Below are positions 1 through 8,748 of a stretch of DNA of 64,000 bases, one piece after another; position 1 is the stretch's first letter, and each line of letters opens with the position of its first letter. Source of the stretch: CAYQEC01 sp964416425 (lineage in GTDB: Bacteria; Actinomycetota; Acidimicrobiia; Spongiisociales; UBA5794); assembly GCA_964416425.1 (NCBI GenBank), contig CAYQEC010000002.1:62001-126000 (forward strand). Reading direction: 5' to 3'. Position numbers and translations under genes: made by a program. The notes under the pieces were generated by a model. It did not search any database and was not told the origin of the DNA. It saw nothing but the letters and a program-made list of their open reading frames with translations.

Positions 1-2
1 CG

Positions 3-482
3 GCGCTCATCGAGGCGATGGACGCCAAGGGGATCAGGGCGGGCCTCGACGTCTACGCCGGCGAGCCGCAGACCGGCGAAGCCGAGTTCGATTCGGCGAT
101 CGCCCGCCACCCCAACGTTTACGGCACCCACCACATCGGCGCCTCGACCGAGCAGGCCCAGGAAGCGATCGCCGACGCCGTGATCGGGATCATCGATGCC
201 TTCGAGGACGGGTCGGTGCCGAACTGCGTCAACCTGCTCCCCACCGGTTACGGCATGACGTCGCTCACCATCCGCCACCACAACCGGGTCGGGGTGCTGG
301 CCCGAGTCCTCGGGATCCTGCGGGAAGCGGACCTCAACGTCGAGCACATGGAGAACTCGGTGTTCGCCGGCGGGCGGGCCGCCTCGGTCGTGATGCGGGT
401 CGCCGGTGACGTCGAGAAGGAGGTCGTGTGGGCGATCGAGGCGCTGGGTGACGTCATCGCGGTATCGACCGGCGATCACTGA
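3..482 (+). CDS. serA: D-3-phosphoglycerate dehydrogenase, C-terminal part
   Basis: This is the 3' end of a gene that begins before the window. The visible part carries the end of the NAD-dependent catalytic domain, including the THHIGAST segment where this dehydrogenase family keeps its catalytic histidine, followed by an ACT domain (about the last 75 residues, beginning near MTSLTIRHHNRVGVL) that in the family binds serine or controls assembly. The enzyme oxidises 3-phosphoglycerate as the first step of serine synthesis in the cytosol. The short spacing between catalytic and ACT parts suggests there is no extra ASB domain. The next gene, a DUF1015 protein, starts 9 bases downstream, so the two are probably cotranscribed. 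Confidence 0.9.
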   Translation, partial: ALIEAMDAKGIRAGLDVYAGEPQTGEAEFDSAIARHPNVYGTHHIGASTEQAQEAIADAVIGIIDAFEDGSVPNCVNLLPTGYGMTSLTIRHHNRVGVLARVLGILREADLNVEHMENSVFAGGRAASVVMRVAGDVEKEVVWAIEALGDVIAVSTGDH

Positions 483-491
483 GATGGGGAC

Positions 492-1727
492 ATGGGGCCA
501 CTGATCCGTCCATTCCGCGCGTACCTGCCGCGACCCGAACTGGCCGCCCAGGTGGCAACGCCGCCGGTATCCCGGGTCCCGGAGGGGCACTGGGAGCGTC
601 TCGAGGCGGAGAACCCCTACAGTTTCCAGCACGTCATGCGCGACACCATCCGCACTGCCGGCGAGGGGTTCGTCCCCGCGGCGGTCGTCGGAGGCCGAGC
701 CCGTCTCGATGCCATGATCCGTGACGGCGTCTACCGGTGGAGGGACACCCCGGCGTTCTACGTCTACCGGCTGTCGGACGGCGTCCAGGGACGCACCGGC
801 GTCGTGGCGGAGGTCGCGGTCTCCGCCTACGACGAGGGTCGGATCCGGCGCCACGAGTACACCACCCGCGCCACCGAGGAGCGGCTGGCGCGCCACATCG
901 CCGAGCTACGAGCCGACTCCTATCCGGTGGCGCTCGCCTACCGGACCGACGTCGGGGCCGCCGCGGTGACCGCACAGGTCTGTTCCCGCGAGCCGCTCAT
1001 CGACTTCGTGGCCGATCGGCTCCGGCAGACGATCTGGGTGGTGGACGACCCGGAGGAGGTGCGCCGGCTGGAGGACGCCCTCGCTTCGATCGACACCCTC
1101 TACATCACCGACGGCCACCACCGCTGCGCGGCGGCGGCTCGCTACGCCCACGAGGAGGCGGCCGCCCACCCCGACCACACCGGCAGCGAGTCCTACAACT
1201 ACCTCCTGGCGGTGCTCTTCCCCGAGGCCCAGCTCCGGATCATGGAGTACAACCGCTGCATCCGGGACCTCAACGGTCTCGCTCCGGCCGAGTTCCTGGC
1301 ACGGGTCGGCGAAGTCGTCACCGTCGAGGAGCTGCCGTCCGGCGATCCCGAAGCGGCCCGTCCCCTCCGGGCCGGCGTGTTCGGCATGGCGATGGGGGAC
1401 CGATGGTTCCGGCTCACCGTGCCGCCGGAGCGGGTTCCCGACGACGTATACGGCAGGTTGGACGCGGTGCTGCTCCAGGAGCTGGTCCTCGATCCGATCC
1501 TCGGCGTCGGCGATCCCCGCTCCGACCCTCGCATCGACTACGTCCCGGGCTCGCGGGGCCTCGACGAGCTCCAGCACCGCGACGGCTGCGCGGTGTGCTT
1601 CGCCATTCACCCGGTGAGCATGGACGACGTGGAGGCGGTCGCCGACCGGGGCATGGTGATGCCGCCCAAGTCGACCTGGTTTCTTCCCAAGGTCGGCAGC
1701 GGCCTCATCGTGCGGATGCTCGACTGA
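492..1727 (+). CDS. DUF1015 family protein
   Basis: A 411-residue protein with the DUF1015 layout: an N-terminal PFRAYLPRPELA segment, a central YRTDVG region, and the hallmark ITDGHHRCAAAARYA motif near residue 210. The family's molecular function is not established; members are often encoded beside serine-biosynthesis genes, as here directly after serA. The ATG at 492 gives full family length and follows serA by 9 bases. The protein ends with a short basic and hydrophobic tail and has no membrane segment, so it is expected in the cytosol. The family assignment is secure, but any role in serine metabolism is only suggested by position. Confidence 0.85.
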   Translation: MGPLIRPFRAYLPRPELAAQVATPPVSRVPEGHWERLEAENPYSFQHVMRDTIRTAGEGFVPAAVVGGRARLDAMIRDGVYRWRDTPAFYVYRLSDGVQGRTGVVAEVAVSAYDEGRIRRHEYTTRATEERLARHIAELRADSYPVALAYRTDVGAAAVTAQVCSREPLIDFVADRLRQTIWVVDDPEEVRRLEDALASIDTLYITDGHHRCAAAARYAHEEAAAHPDHTGSESYNYLLAVLFPEAQLRIMEYNRCIRDLNGLAPAEFLARVGEVVTVEELPSGDPEAARPLRAGVFGMAMGDRWFRLTVPPERVPDDVYGRLDAVLLQELVLDPILGVGDPRSDPRIDYVPGSRGLDELQHRDGCAVCFAIHPVSMDDVEAVADRGMVMPPKSTWFLPKVGSGLIVRMLD

Positions 1728-1788
1728 GGGCGCCGGTAGGCTGCGGCGGCAACCAGAATCCGGCGCCGAGACGGTGGGGTGGCAGAAC

Positions 1789-2475
1789 GTGAAGCTGAGC
1801 TGTGACGCCGTCGTGTTCGATTCCGACGGCGTGCTGGTCGATTCCGTGGCGGCGGTGGAGGAAGCCTGGCGCCAGCTCTGTGCCGAGTTCGCTCTCGACA
1901 CCGCCGAGGTGATGGCGGTGATGCACGGGGTCCGGGCCGAGGACACCCTTGGTCCCCGGCTGGCACCGGAGCAGGCCGCGGCCGCGGTGGCCCGTCTCGC
2001 CGACCTCGAGCAGGCGCGGGCACCCGGGGTGCGGGCCGTGCCGGGCGCCGCCGAACTGATCGCCGCCCTCCCGGACGGTCGTTGGGGGGTGGTCACCTCG
2101 GGATCCCGACGGCTGGCGACCGCCCGTCTCGCCGCGGCCGGCATCGCCGATCCGCCGGTGCTGGTCACTGCCGACGACGTCGCCCGCGGCAAGCCGCATC
2201 CCGATCCGTACCTGGCGGCGGCGGAGGCGCTCGGGGTTGCCGGGTCGGCGATGGTGGTCTTCGAGGACTCCCCGAGCGGCGCCGCCGCGGCCCGCTCGAT
2301 CGGAGCGGTGGTGGTGGCGGTGGCGACCACCCACCCTCCCGGTTCCTTCGAGGCGGCCGCCACCGTCGATGACCTCCGGGCCGTGTCGATCACAGGCAAC
2401 GGCCGCCTCACCGTATCGCTCACGGTTGCCGGGTCCGGCGAGGACGCCCCCGACGTCGTCACCCGCTCCCGGTAG
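1789..2475 (+). CDS. HAD-superfamily sugar-phosphatase-like hydrolase
   Basis: A 228-residue HAD hydrolase of the phosphoglycolate/sugar phosphatase type. Motif I is FDSDGVLVDS at the extreme N terminus (nucleophile and acid aspartates), motif II is VVTSGS, motif III lysine is in GKPHPDPYL, and motif IV is VVFEDSPSG; a helical cap lies between motifs I and II. It should dephosphorylate a small phosphorylated metabolite. The frame is open to a GTG at 1774, but the GTG at 1789 places motif I at the usual distance from the start and follows a purine-rich GGTGGGGTGG stretch. A TAGGCT hexamer at 1737-1742 may be its -10. The substrate cannot be read from sequence. Confidence 0.85.
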   Translation: MKLSCDAVVFDSDGVLVDSVAAVEEAWRQLCAEFALDTAEVMAVMHGVRAEDTLGPRLAPEQAAAAVARLADLEQARAPGVRAVPGAAELIAALPDGRWGVVTSGSRRLATARLAAAGIADPPVLVTADDVARGKPHPDPYLAAAEALGVAGSAMVVFEDSPSGAAAARSIGAVVVAVATTHPPGSFEAAATVDDLRAVSITGNGRLTVSLTVAGSGEDAPDVVTRSR

Positions 2476-2478
2476 CAT
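2473..2478 (+). promoter_or_regulatory. -10-like element for a leaderless gene
   Basis: TAGCAT lies 6 bases before the ATG at 2485, and its first three bases are the TAG stop codon of the HAD gene. There is no Shine-Dalgarno sequence, so transcription probably begins at or next to the start codon. Confidence 0.5.
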
Positions 2479-2484
2479 CGGGTC

Positions 2485-3063
2485 ATGGCCATCGACATCG
2501 CCGGCTTCATCACCTACCTGAAGGACCACGCCGTCGAGCACGGCTTCCACGTCCACGACGAGCGTCACTTCATCGAGACCTACTCGCTCCGCCAGGCGTG
2601 GGAGGTCGACATGCACCCCGATTTCGCCTGTGACGGGCCGCTCGATCTCAACGTCGCCTTCGACGTCGAGCCGCGGGTGGTGCTCAGCCTCGAGGACCAG
2701 ATGGTCGAGATGGGCAACGACTACGAGGAGCCCGAGGGCGACTACCGGCTGCCGCTGCTGTTCAACTGGGCGCTGCCGCCGCTGGCGGCCCCACCGGAGC
2801 TGGTGATGCTGGCCGCCGAGCTGGCCGGCATCGGGGGGATGGAGCTCCCCATCGAGGTCTCCAGCGTCGAGTCGACCGGCGCCCTTGCCACCGTGGCCGA
2901 GCGCCGGCTCTCCATCGTGGGCCGCCGGGAGCTGTCCCTGGTCGACGTGATGATGGGCCGTGAGCAGCTCTGCGAGACGCTGGAGCGCTGCCGGGCCGTC
3001 AGCGAGTACCTCATCGACCACACCGCGGACTGGAAGCCGATCGACCGGCCCCTCAACGACTGA
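2485..3063 (+). CDS. conserved hypothetical protein
   Basis: A 192-residue soluble, acidic protein that I do not recognise. It is rich in Asp/Glu, has no signal peptide, membrane segment or Cys motif, and contains a proline-rich centre (NWALPPLAAPPELVMLAAELAG) between two mixed alpha/beta-looking halves. It has its own leaderless-type promoter (TAGCAT, 2473-2478), so it need not be part of the serA operon. The next gene is convergent, with its stop codon 18 bases away. Codon use matches its neighbours, and the frame is complete with a TGA stop. Confidence 0.75.
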   Translation: MAIDIAGFITYLKDHAVEHGFHVHDERHFIETYSLRQAWEVDMHPDFACDGPLDLNVAFDVEPRVVLSLEDQMVEMGNDYEEPEGDYRLPLLFNWALPPLAAPPELVMLAAELAGIGGMELPIEVSSVESTGALATVAERRLSIVGRRELSLVDVMMGREQLCETLERCRAVSEYLIDHTADWKPIDRPLND

Positions 3064-3081
3064 GGTGCCGCCACGCTCCGC

Positions 3082-3813
3082 TCAGGTGGCGCCGATGGCG
3101 TGTTCCCGCAGCCGCCGGTAGCAGTCCCGGCACTCGGCCAGCAACGCCTCTAGTCCGGGCGGCAGCGGGGCATGCCCGATCCGGGGCGGTTCGAAGCCGG
3201 TGGTGCGATGGACCCGCCGGTACCAGTCGGGCGCCCAGATGCCGTCCTCGGGCTTGGGCCCGGCCGGCCACGACAGCATCGCCGGCTCGAACGGGAGATC
3301 GAGGCGAGCGCACAGTTCCCGGAGCACGGCCTCGGGACGGGTGAGCAGCTCCCGGGAGTCGACCACGATCGGGATCCCGCCGGCGGCGAGGATGCGGTCC
3401 AGGATCCGCAGCTGCACTTCGAACCCGGCGTCGACCATGGTGGGAGCACGGCCGAGGCCGGCTGCCAGCGACGGCAGCACATCCCGCGGGTCGCGGATGA
3501 GGAGGAGGCTCTCCATCCGGTCGACGATGTCCCAGTCGAAGCCGAGCAGGTGATGCGCCATGTTCTTGTAGAACCGGATCGGGGTCGGGGCGGAACCGAA
3601 GAGCATCTGGTGGACGATGGCGTCCCGGTCGGTGGGCACCGCCGCCAGGATGCGGTCCCGGCCCGGGTGGTCCGCCCCCGAGACGACGAGGTAGTGGCCG
3701 TACATCGGCTCGTCCCACACCGTCGTGTCGGAGCGTTGCCGCCACGAGTACATCATGGCGGTCGAGACGTTGCGGGGCCCCGACCACATGTTGATGATGC
3801 GCCGCTCGTCCAT
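3082..3813 (-). CDS. sulfotransferase-like P-loop protein
   Basis: A 243-residue protein with the sulfotransferase fold signature: an N-terminal 5'-phosphosulfate loop-like SGPRNVSTAMM (about residues 11-21) and a 3'-phosphate-binding-like RDPRDVLPSLA near residue 107. Related bacterial proteins are annotated as sulfotransferase family or as domains linked to branched-chain aminotransferases. If active it would transfer sulfate from PAPS, but the acceptor is unknown. The ATG at 3813 has GGAGGG about 8 bases upstream and a possible -10 (TAGGGT) at 3843-3848. It is convergent with the unknown gene at 2485 and lies 44 bases after the metal ATPase on the same strand. Confidence 0.75.
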   Translation of the reverse strand: MDERRIINMWSGPRNVSTAMMYSWRQRSDTTVWDEPMYGHYLVVSGADHPGRDRILAAVPTDRDAIVHQMLFGSAPTPIRFYKNMAHHLLGFDWDIVDRMESLLLIRDPRDVLPSLAAGLGRAPTMVDAGFEVQLRILDRILAAGGIPIVVDSRELLTRPEAVLRELCARLDLPFEPAMLSWPAGPKPEDGIWAPDWYRRVHRTTGFEPPRIGHAPLPPGLEALLAECRDCYRRLREHAIGAT

Positions 3814-3857
3814 CGTCGGAGCCCTCCGTCCGTTCGGTCGCGACCCTACCTGGAGGG

Positions 3858-6176
3858 TCAGGGGACGGGGGCGCGGGCGTCGAGGTAGCTGTCGTCGAGG
3901 GAGAGGTAGAGCTCCTCCTCCTGGTCGAAGTGGAGCCGGAGGATGGCATGGAGGCTGTGCAGCACCCGGCGTACGTCCCGCAGCTCGAGCGGTCCCGGTC
4001 CCTCGCCGCCGATACCCTCAACGAGGCGGTGGTAGAGCCCGGTGAGGTGGAAGATCTCGCCGTGGGTCCGGCTCAGCGGGGCGAGCGGGTCGTCGCCTCC
4101 GATGAGGGCCGTGAGCTGCGGGTACACCTCCCGTTCCTCCTCGGCCTCGTGGGGGAGGATCTCCTCCTGGAGGAAACGGTCCATCCGCTCCAACTCCTCC
4201 CGGGCCTCCGCCGGGGAGATGCGGTCGAGTCGATCGGCCACCACGTCGAGTTGCTCCAGCGCCGGGATGAGGTGGTCGTGCTCGGCGCGGAGCCGCTCCG
4301 ACAGGTCGGCGGGGAGCTGCGGCCGAACCGCCCCGAAGCCGCGATCCCGTAGTGCCCGCAATGCGATGAGGATGGCGATCACGTCGATCCCCTCCTGGAG
4401 CAGCGCTCCGAACACGGGGGGCAGCAAACCAACCGCGGCCGCGACCATGGCGGCGAGTGACAGTCCCATCCCGGTCAGGGCACTCTGGGTCGCGATGCGG
4501 CGAGACCGCTGCGCGATCGTGATCGCCTCGGCGAGGCGATCGAGCCGATCGACCACCAGCACCGCGTCCGCCGCTTCCGACGACGAGGTGGCACCGCGGG
4601 CGCCCATCGCCACGCCGACGTCGGCGGCGGCCAAGGCCGGGGCGTCGTTGATGCCGTCACCGACCATCACCGTCGTCCCCTCGGTCACCGCCCGGCGCAC
4701 CGCGTCGACCTTCTCCTCGGGGGAGCGTTCGGCGAGCACCTGGTCGACGGCGATGGCGGCCCCGACAGACTCGGCGACCATGGGATGGTCGCCGGTGGCC
4801 ATGATCACCCGCTTGATGCCGGCACGCCGCAACAGGCGCAAGGTGCGAGGGGTGTCGGTGCGGAGTGGGTCGTCGAGTTCGAAGACGCCGGCGGGGACCC
4901 CGTCGACGGCGACGAAGACGCCCATGGTGGGCTCCCGGGCCGCCCGCCGCTTGTACGACAGCAGCTCCTTCCGGCCCCCCTCGTTCTCGGCGACCCAGTC
5001 GAGGCTCCCGACCGACACCCGGTGCCCGTCGACGGTGCCGGACACCCCGGCGCCGGGGACCTCCGTGACGTCGCTCGGGAAGACGAGATGGAGCCCGCGC
5101 TGGCGGGCCGCCTTGACGAGCGCGGTTGCGAGGAGGTGGTTCGACATCTGATCCAGCGACGCCGCCAGGTGGAGGAGCTCTCCGACGTCGTTCCATTCCC
5201 CGAACAACACCGCACCCGCAATCCGGGGCTGGCCCATGGTGAGGGTCCCGGTCTTGTCGATGATGAGGATGTCGGCGACGGCGAGGCGTTCCAGCACCCC
5301 CCCACCCTTGATGATGATCCCGCGGCGGGCCGCCCGGGAGATGCCCGAGACGATGGCGATCGGCACCGCCAGCAGCAGCGGGCACGGCGTCGCCACCACC
5401 AACACGGCGAGGGCCCGCACCGGGTCACCGCTGACGACCCATGCCCCGCCCGCCATCACCAGGGTGAGAGGGACGAACCCGAGGGCGTACTTGTCCGCCA
5501 GGCGCGATGTCGGGGCTTTGGATTCCTGCGCCGTCTTCACCAGGCGGATGATCCCGGCATAGGTACTGTGCTCAGCGGTGGCGGTGGCGTACATCTGGAG
5601 CGACCCGGCGGCGTTGACCGTGCCGCTCTGCACCCGATCGCCTTCCCCTCGCTCGACGGGACGGGCCTCGCCGGTGAGGGCGGACTCGTCGACCACGGCG
5701 ACCCCCTCCGCCACCACCCCGTCAACCGGGATGACCTCGCCGGGCTTCACCACCAGGCGGTCGCCGGGGGCCACGTCGTCGATGGCGATGGTGACGAGCG
5801 AGCCGTCCTCGAAGCGGTGGGCCACCTTGGGGGCTCGCGCCAGGAGGGCAGTCAGGTCCCGTTCCGCCCGGGCGGCGGCGTAGCCGTCCAGCGCCTGTCC
5901 GGTCGCCAGCATCAGCCCGATGATGGCGGTGGTGAGGAACTCACCGAGGGCGAGCGCGCCGCCGATGGCGAGGAGCGCCACGATGTCGAGCCCGACCTCC
6001 CGCCGCCGGATGCTCTCGACGAATCCGAGGATCAGTGGAGCCAGCGCCACCGCCCCGGTGGCGGCCCAGATCACGTCGGCGGCGCTCGAAGCTCCGACCG
6101 CCCACGACACCGCCCCACCCACCAGCCCGGCAACGGCGAGGGCGAGAACGAGGCGGGTTCCTGTCTTTGACGTCAC
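3858..6176 (-). CDS. P1B-type metal ATPase with C-terminal hemerythrin domain
   Basis: A 772-residue P-type ATPase. Visible motifs are TGE (168-170, dephosphorylation), TPCP in the metal-binding transmembrane helix (263-266), DKTGT (307-311, phosphorylated Asp), TGD (461-463) and GDGIND (506-511). There is no N-terminal CxxC metal domain. The last 150 residues form a hemerythrin-like four-helix domain with H633/H635, H676, E680, H705, H710, H743, H749 and a following acidic DQEEE. A TPCP core plus hemerythrin tail is the described layout of the P1B-5 subgroup, linked to Ni/Fe/Co-type export. The usual SEHP motif reads SNHL here. The start is GTG, with GGAGAGG about 7 bases upstream. Metal specificity is inference. 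Confidence 0.9.
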   Translation of the reverse strand: MTSKTGTRLVLALAVAGLVGGAVSWAVGASSAADVIWAATGAVALAPLILGFVESIRRREVGLDIVALLAIGGALALGEFLTTAIIGLMLATGQALDGYAAARAERDLTALLARAPKVAHRFEDGSLVTIAIDDVAPGDRLVVKPGEVIPVDGVVAEGVAVVDESALTGEARPVERGEGDRVQSGTVNAAGSLQMYATATAEHSTYAGIIRLVKTAQESKAPTSRLADKYALGFVPLTLVMAGGAWVVSGDPVRALAVLVVATPCPLLLAVPIAIVSGISRAARRGIIIKGGGVLERLAVADILIIDKTGTLTMGQPRIAGAVLFGEWNDVGELLHLAASLDQMSNHLLATALVKAARQRGLHLVFPSDVTEVPGAGVSGTVDGHRVSVGSLDWVAENEGGRKELLSYKRRAAREPTMGVFVAVDGVPAGVFELDDPLRTDTPRTLRLLRRAGIKRVIMATGDHPMVAESVGAAIAVDQVLAERSPEEKVDAVRRAVTEGTTVMVGDGINDAPALAAADVGVAMGARGATSSSEAADAVLVVDRLDRLAEAITIAQRSRRIATQSALTGMGLSLAAMVAAAVGLLPPVFGALLQEGIDVIAILIALRALRDRGFGAVRPQLPADLSERLRAEHDHLIPALEQLDVVADRLDRISPAEAREELERMDRFLQEEILPHEAEEEREVYPQLTALIGGDDPLAPLSRTHGEIFHLTGLYHRLVEGIGGEGPGPLELRDVRRVLHSLHAILRLHFDQEEELYLSLDDSYLDARAPVP

Positions 6177-6342
6177 CGGTCATCCTCTCCGCGGCATCCG
6201 GCGATGTGAGGATATCCCGCCGCCACCTGGCTCACCAGGTGAGGAGGGAAGCCCGGGGGGCGGCTCCGGGCCGGGAACGAGTCGTCGGTCGTCACGATGG
6301 GGCGCTCGAGTACCGGCGCCGGGATCGATCGGGGGCGAATGC

Positions 6343-6348
6343 TAGATT
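6343..6348 (+). promoter_or_regulatory. -10-like element for fcl
   Basis: TAGATT lies 6 bases before the ATG of fcl at 6355, with no ribosome binding site between. It is one of the clearest leaderless-type promoters in the window and probably drives fcl-gmd. Confidence 0.5.
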
Positions 6349-6354
6349 CACGAC

Positions 6355-7329
6355 ATGGCCTTTCCCTTTCCGACCGGCGCCCGTGTCTACGTCGCGGGCC
6401 ACCGTGGCCTCGTTGGCTCCGCCGTGGTGCGACGCCTGGAACGAGAGGGTTTCTCGACGCTGTTGACGCCGACCCGCGACGAGGTCGACCTGCTCCGCCA
6501 GGACGCGGTGGAGCGCTTCTTCACATCGGAACGCCCCGAGTATGTGTTCCTCGTCGCCGGGACCGTTGGCGGGATCATGGCCAACAGCACCCGCCCGGCA
6601 GACTTCGTCTACGACAACCTCATGATCGCCGCCAACGTGATCGCAGCCGCCCACCGCTTTGACGTCACCCGGCTCCTCTACCTCGGCAGCTCCTGCATCT
6701 ACCCGAAGCTGGCCCGCCAGCCGATGAGCGAGGATCAGCTCCTCGGCGGCTACTTGGAGCCCAGCAATCAGCCGTACGCCATCGCGAAGATCGCCGGCAT
6801 CGAGCTGACCGAGTCCTACCGGCGCCAGTACGGCAACGACTTCATCTCGGCCATGCCAACCAACCTCTATGGTCCGGGGGACAACTTCCACCCCACCGAC
6901 TCGCACGTGGCGGCGGCCCTGATGCGGCGCTTCCATGAAGCCAAGCTGCGCGGCGACCGCGAGGTGGTGGTGTGGGGGTCTGGGTCGCCGAAGCGGGAGT
7001 TCCTCTACGTCGACGATCTCGCTGACGCCTGTGTCTACCTCATGCGCCACTATGCCGGGCCCGGGCACCTCAACGTCGGGACCGGAGAAGAAATCTCGAT
7101 CCGGGAGCTGGCCGAACTCATCCGCTCGATCGTGGCGCCTGATACCGAGCTGGTGTGGGACACCTCCAAGCCCGATGGGACTCCGCGCAAGCTGCTCGAC
7201 GTGAGCCGGCTGCACCAGCTCGGATGGCGGCATCAGACGACACTGGAGGCAGGGCTCCGGGCAACCTACGAGTGGTTTGCGGCGCACTACACCGGAGACA
7301 CCGAGGGAAGGGGAGTGCGGGGTGACTGA
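6355..7329 (+). CDS. fcl: GDP-L-fucose synthase
   Basis: A 324-residue short-chain (extended SDR) epimerase-reductase. The NADP-binding loop is GHRGLVG near residue 15, the catalytic serine region is LGSSCIYPK, and the catalytic pair is YAIAK near residue 141; NLYGPGDNFHP and SPKREFLYVDDLA are family signatures. It converts GDP-4-keto-6-deoxymannose to GDP-L-fucose, acting directly after Gmd. The stop codon overlaps the start region of gmd (GTG at 7322), indicating translational coupling. No glycosyltransferase that would use GDP-fucose is adjacent, so the end product (exopolysaccharide or cell-surface glycan) is unknown. Confidence 0.93.
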   Translation: MAFPFPTGARVYVAGHRGLVGSAVVRRLEREGFSTLLTPTRDEVDLLRQDAVERFFTSERPEYVFLVAGTVGGIMANSTRPADFVYDNLMIAANVIAAAHRFDVTRLLYLGSSCIYPKLARQPMSEDQLLGGYLEPSNQPYAIAKIAGIELTESYRRQYGNDFISAMPTNLYGPGDNFHPTDSHVAAALMRRFHEAKLRGDREVVVWGSGSPKREFLYVDDLADACVYLMRHYAGPGHLNVGTGEEISIRELAELIRSIVAPDTELVWDTSKPDGTPRKLLDVSRLHQLGWRHQTTLEAGLRATYEWFAAHYTGDTEGRGVRGD

Positions 7330-8374
7330 ACGACCCGAACGGAATGGGAGGACCGCCCTCATCACGGGAATCACCGGTCAGGACGGCTCGTACCTGGCCG
7401 AGCTATTGCTCGCCAAGGGGTACGAGGTGTGGGGCACGATCCGCCGATCGTCATCGTTCAACACCGGCCGGATCGACCACATCTACCAGGATCCGCACGA
7501 GCCCGATCTCCGCCTCCGGCTCGTCTATTCGGAGCTGGGCGACTCCTCGGCGGTCAACCACCTTATCAGGACCGCTCGGCCGGATGAGATCTACAACCTC
7601 GGCGCCCAGTCGCACGTCAAAGTGTCATTCGACGTTCCCGAGTACACCGGCAACATCACCGGACTAGGGACGTTGCGGCTCCTTGAAGCCATCAGGGACG
7701 CCGGCCTCGAGACGCGCTTCTACCAGGCATCGTCCTCGGAGATGTACGGCAAAGTCGTGGAGATTCCCCAGTCGGAGACGACGCCGTTCCATCCCCGCAG
7801 CCCGTATGCGGCCGCCAAGGTCTACGCCTTCCACATCACCCGCAACTATCGGGAGGCCTACGGAACCTTCGCCGCCAACGGGATCCTCTTCAACCATGAG
7901 TCCCCGCGCCGCGGCGAGACCTTTGTGACCCGCAAGATCACCCGCGCCGTTGCCGCCATCAAGCGGGGACGGCAACGCCCCGTGCACCTCGGAAACCTCG
8001 ACGCCGAGCGCGACTGGGGCTATGCCGGCGACTACGTCGAGGCGATGTGGCTGATCCTGCAGCAGGACGAACCCGACGACTACGTGATCGGAACCGGCGA
8101 GAAGCACTCGGTCCGGGAGTTCTGCGAGAAGGCCTTCGCCTTCGCCGGGATGCCGATCGAATGGCGCGGCGAGGGAGTCGAGGAGGTCGGGATGGATCCG
8201 GCGGGCAGGGTCCTGGTGCGGGTCGACCCCCGCTACTTCCGCCCGGCCGAGGTCGAGTTGCTGCTCGCCGATCCCACCAAGGCCCGCGAGAAGCTCGGCT
8301 GGGAGGCAAAGGTCGGATTCGACGAGCTGGTCGCCCTCATGGTCGAAGCGGACCTACGGGAAACGAGTCCCTGA
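7322..8374 (+). CDS. gmd: GDP-mannose 4,6-dehydratase
   Basis: A 350-residue extended SDR enzyme with the GITGQDGSYLAE nucleotide loop near residue 14, RRSSSFNT, the catalytic SSSEMYGK segment, YAAAKVYAF (Tyr/Lys pair) and the FNHESPRRGETFVTRKIT motif typical of Gmd. It makes GDP-4-keto-6-deoxymannose for fcl. The frame is open to an ATG at 7277 inside fcl, but the GTG at 7322, preceded by AGGGGAG-like purines and overlapping the fcl stop, gives the usual family N terminus. Product and order (fcl then gmd) are normal for a GDP-fucose operon. Confidence 0.93.
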   Translation: MTERPERNGRTALITGITGQDGSYLAELLLAKGYEVWGTIRRSSSFNTGRIDHIYQDPHEPDLRLRLVYSELGDSSAVNHLIRTARPDEIYNLGAQSHVKVSFDVPEYTGNITGLGTLRLLEAIRDAGLETRFYQASSSEMYGKVVEIPQSETTPFHPRSPYAAAKVYAFHITRNYREAYGTFAANGILFNHESPRRGETFVTRKITRAVAAIKRGRQRPVHLGNLDAERDWGYAGDYVEAMWLILQQDEPDDYVIGTGEKHSVREFCEKAFAFAGMPIEWRGEGVEEVGMDPAGRVLVRVDPRYFRPAEVELLLADPTKAREKLGWEAKVGFDELVALMVEADLRETSP

Positions 8375-8414
8375 ACCTGCCGGCCGCGATGCCCGGGGGC
8401 GCCGTCGCTGCCGA

Positions 8415-8735
8415 TCAGACGTTCTCGATCTCGGCGAGGCGGGCTCGCAGCTCTGCCAGGTCCCGTGCCAGCTCCGTCTCGGACAGCGCTTCCTGCCGCC
8501 GTCGCCTCCGGCCGGCCCGGCGCCGCCGGTGGTCGACCTCGACGTAAACGGAATCGCCGGAGAGGTCGATACTGACCCGGCCCTGCAGCGCCCGGGCCCT
8601 CGCCTGGAGGGCCCGGAGCTGCTCCCGCAGATCGAGACGTTCCGTCACCGCCGAGGCGGGCAGGTTGTCGAGGCGCTTCGCCGTCTCGAGGAGCCGGCGG
8701 ACGACGTCTGCGAGGTCGGTGTCCATACCTTTCAT
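8415..8735 (-). CDS. small basic coiled-coil protein
   Basis: A 106-residue protein that I do not recognise by family. Two leucine/arginine/alanine heptad stretches (about residues 10-52 and 82-106) flank a short beta-like segment VSIDLSGDSVYVEV and a very basic patch HRRRRAGRRRRR. There is no signal peptide or membrane helix. It starts 14 bases after the stop of the ABC permease gene and is probably the last gene of the kinase/regulator/ABC operon. The start may be the ATG at 8735 (MKGMDTD) or the one at 8726, which has AAAGG just upstream. Its role could be cytoplasmic control of the exporter, but that is only positional. Confidence 0.6.
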   Translation of the reverse strand: MKGMDTDLADVVRRLLETAKRLDNLPASAVTERLDLREQLRALQARARALQGRVSIDLSGDSVYVEVDHRRRRAGRRRRRQEALSETELARDLAELRARLAEIENV

Positions 8736-8748
8736 TGTATGTCGGGAA

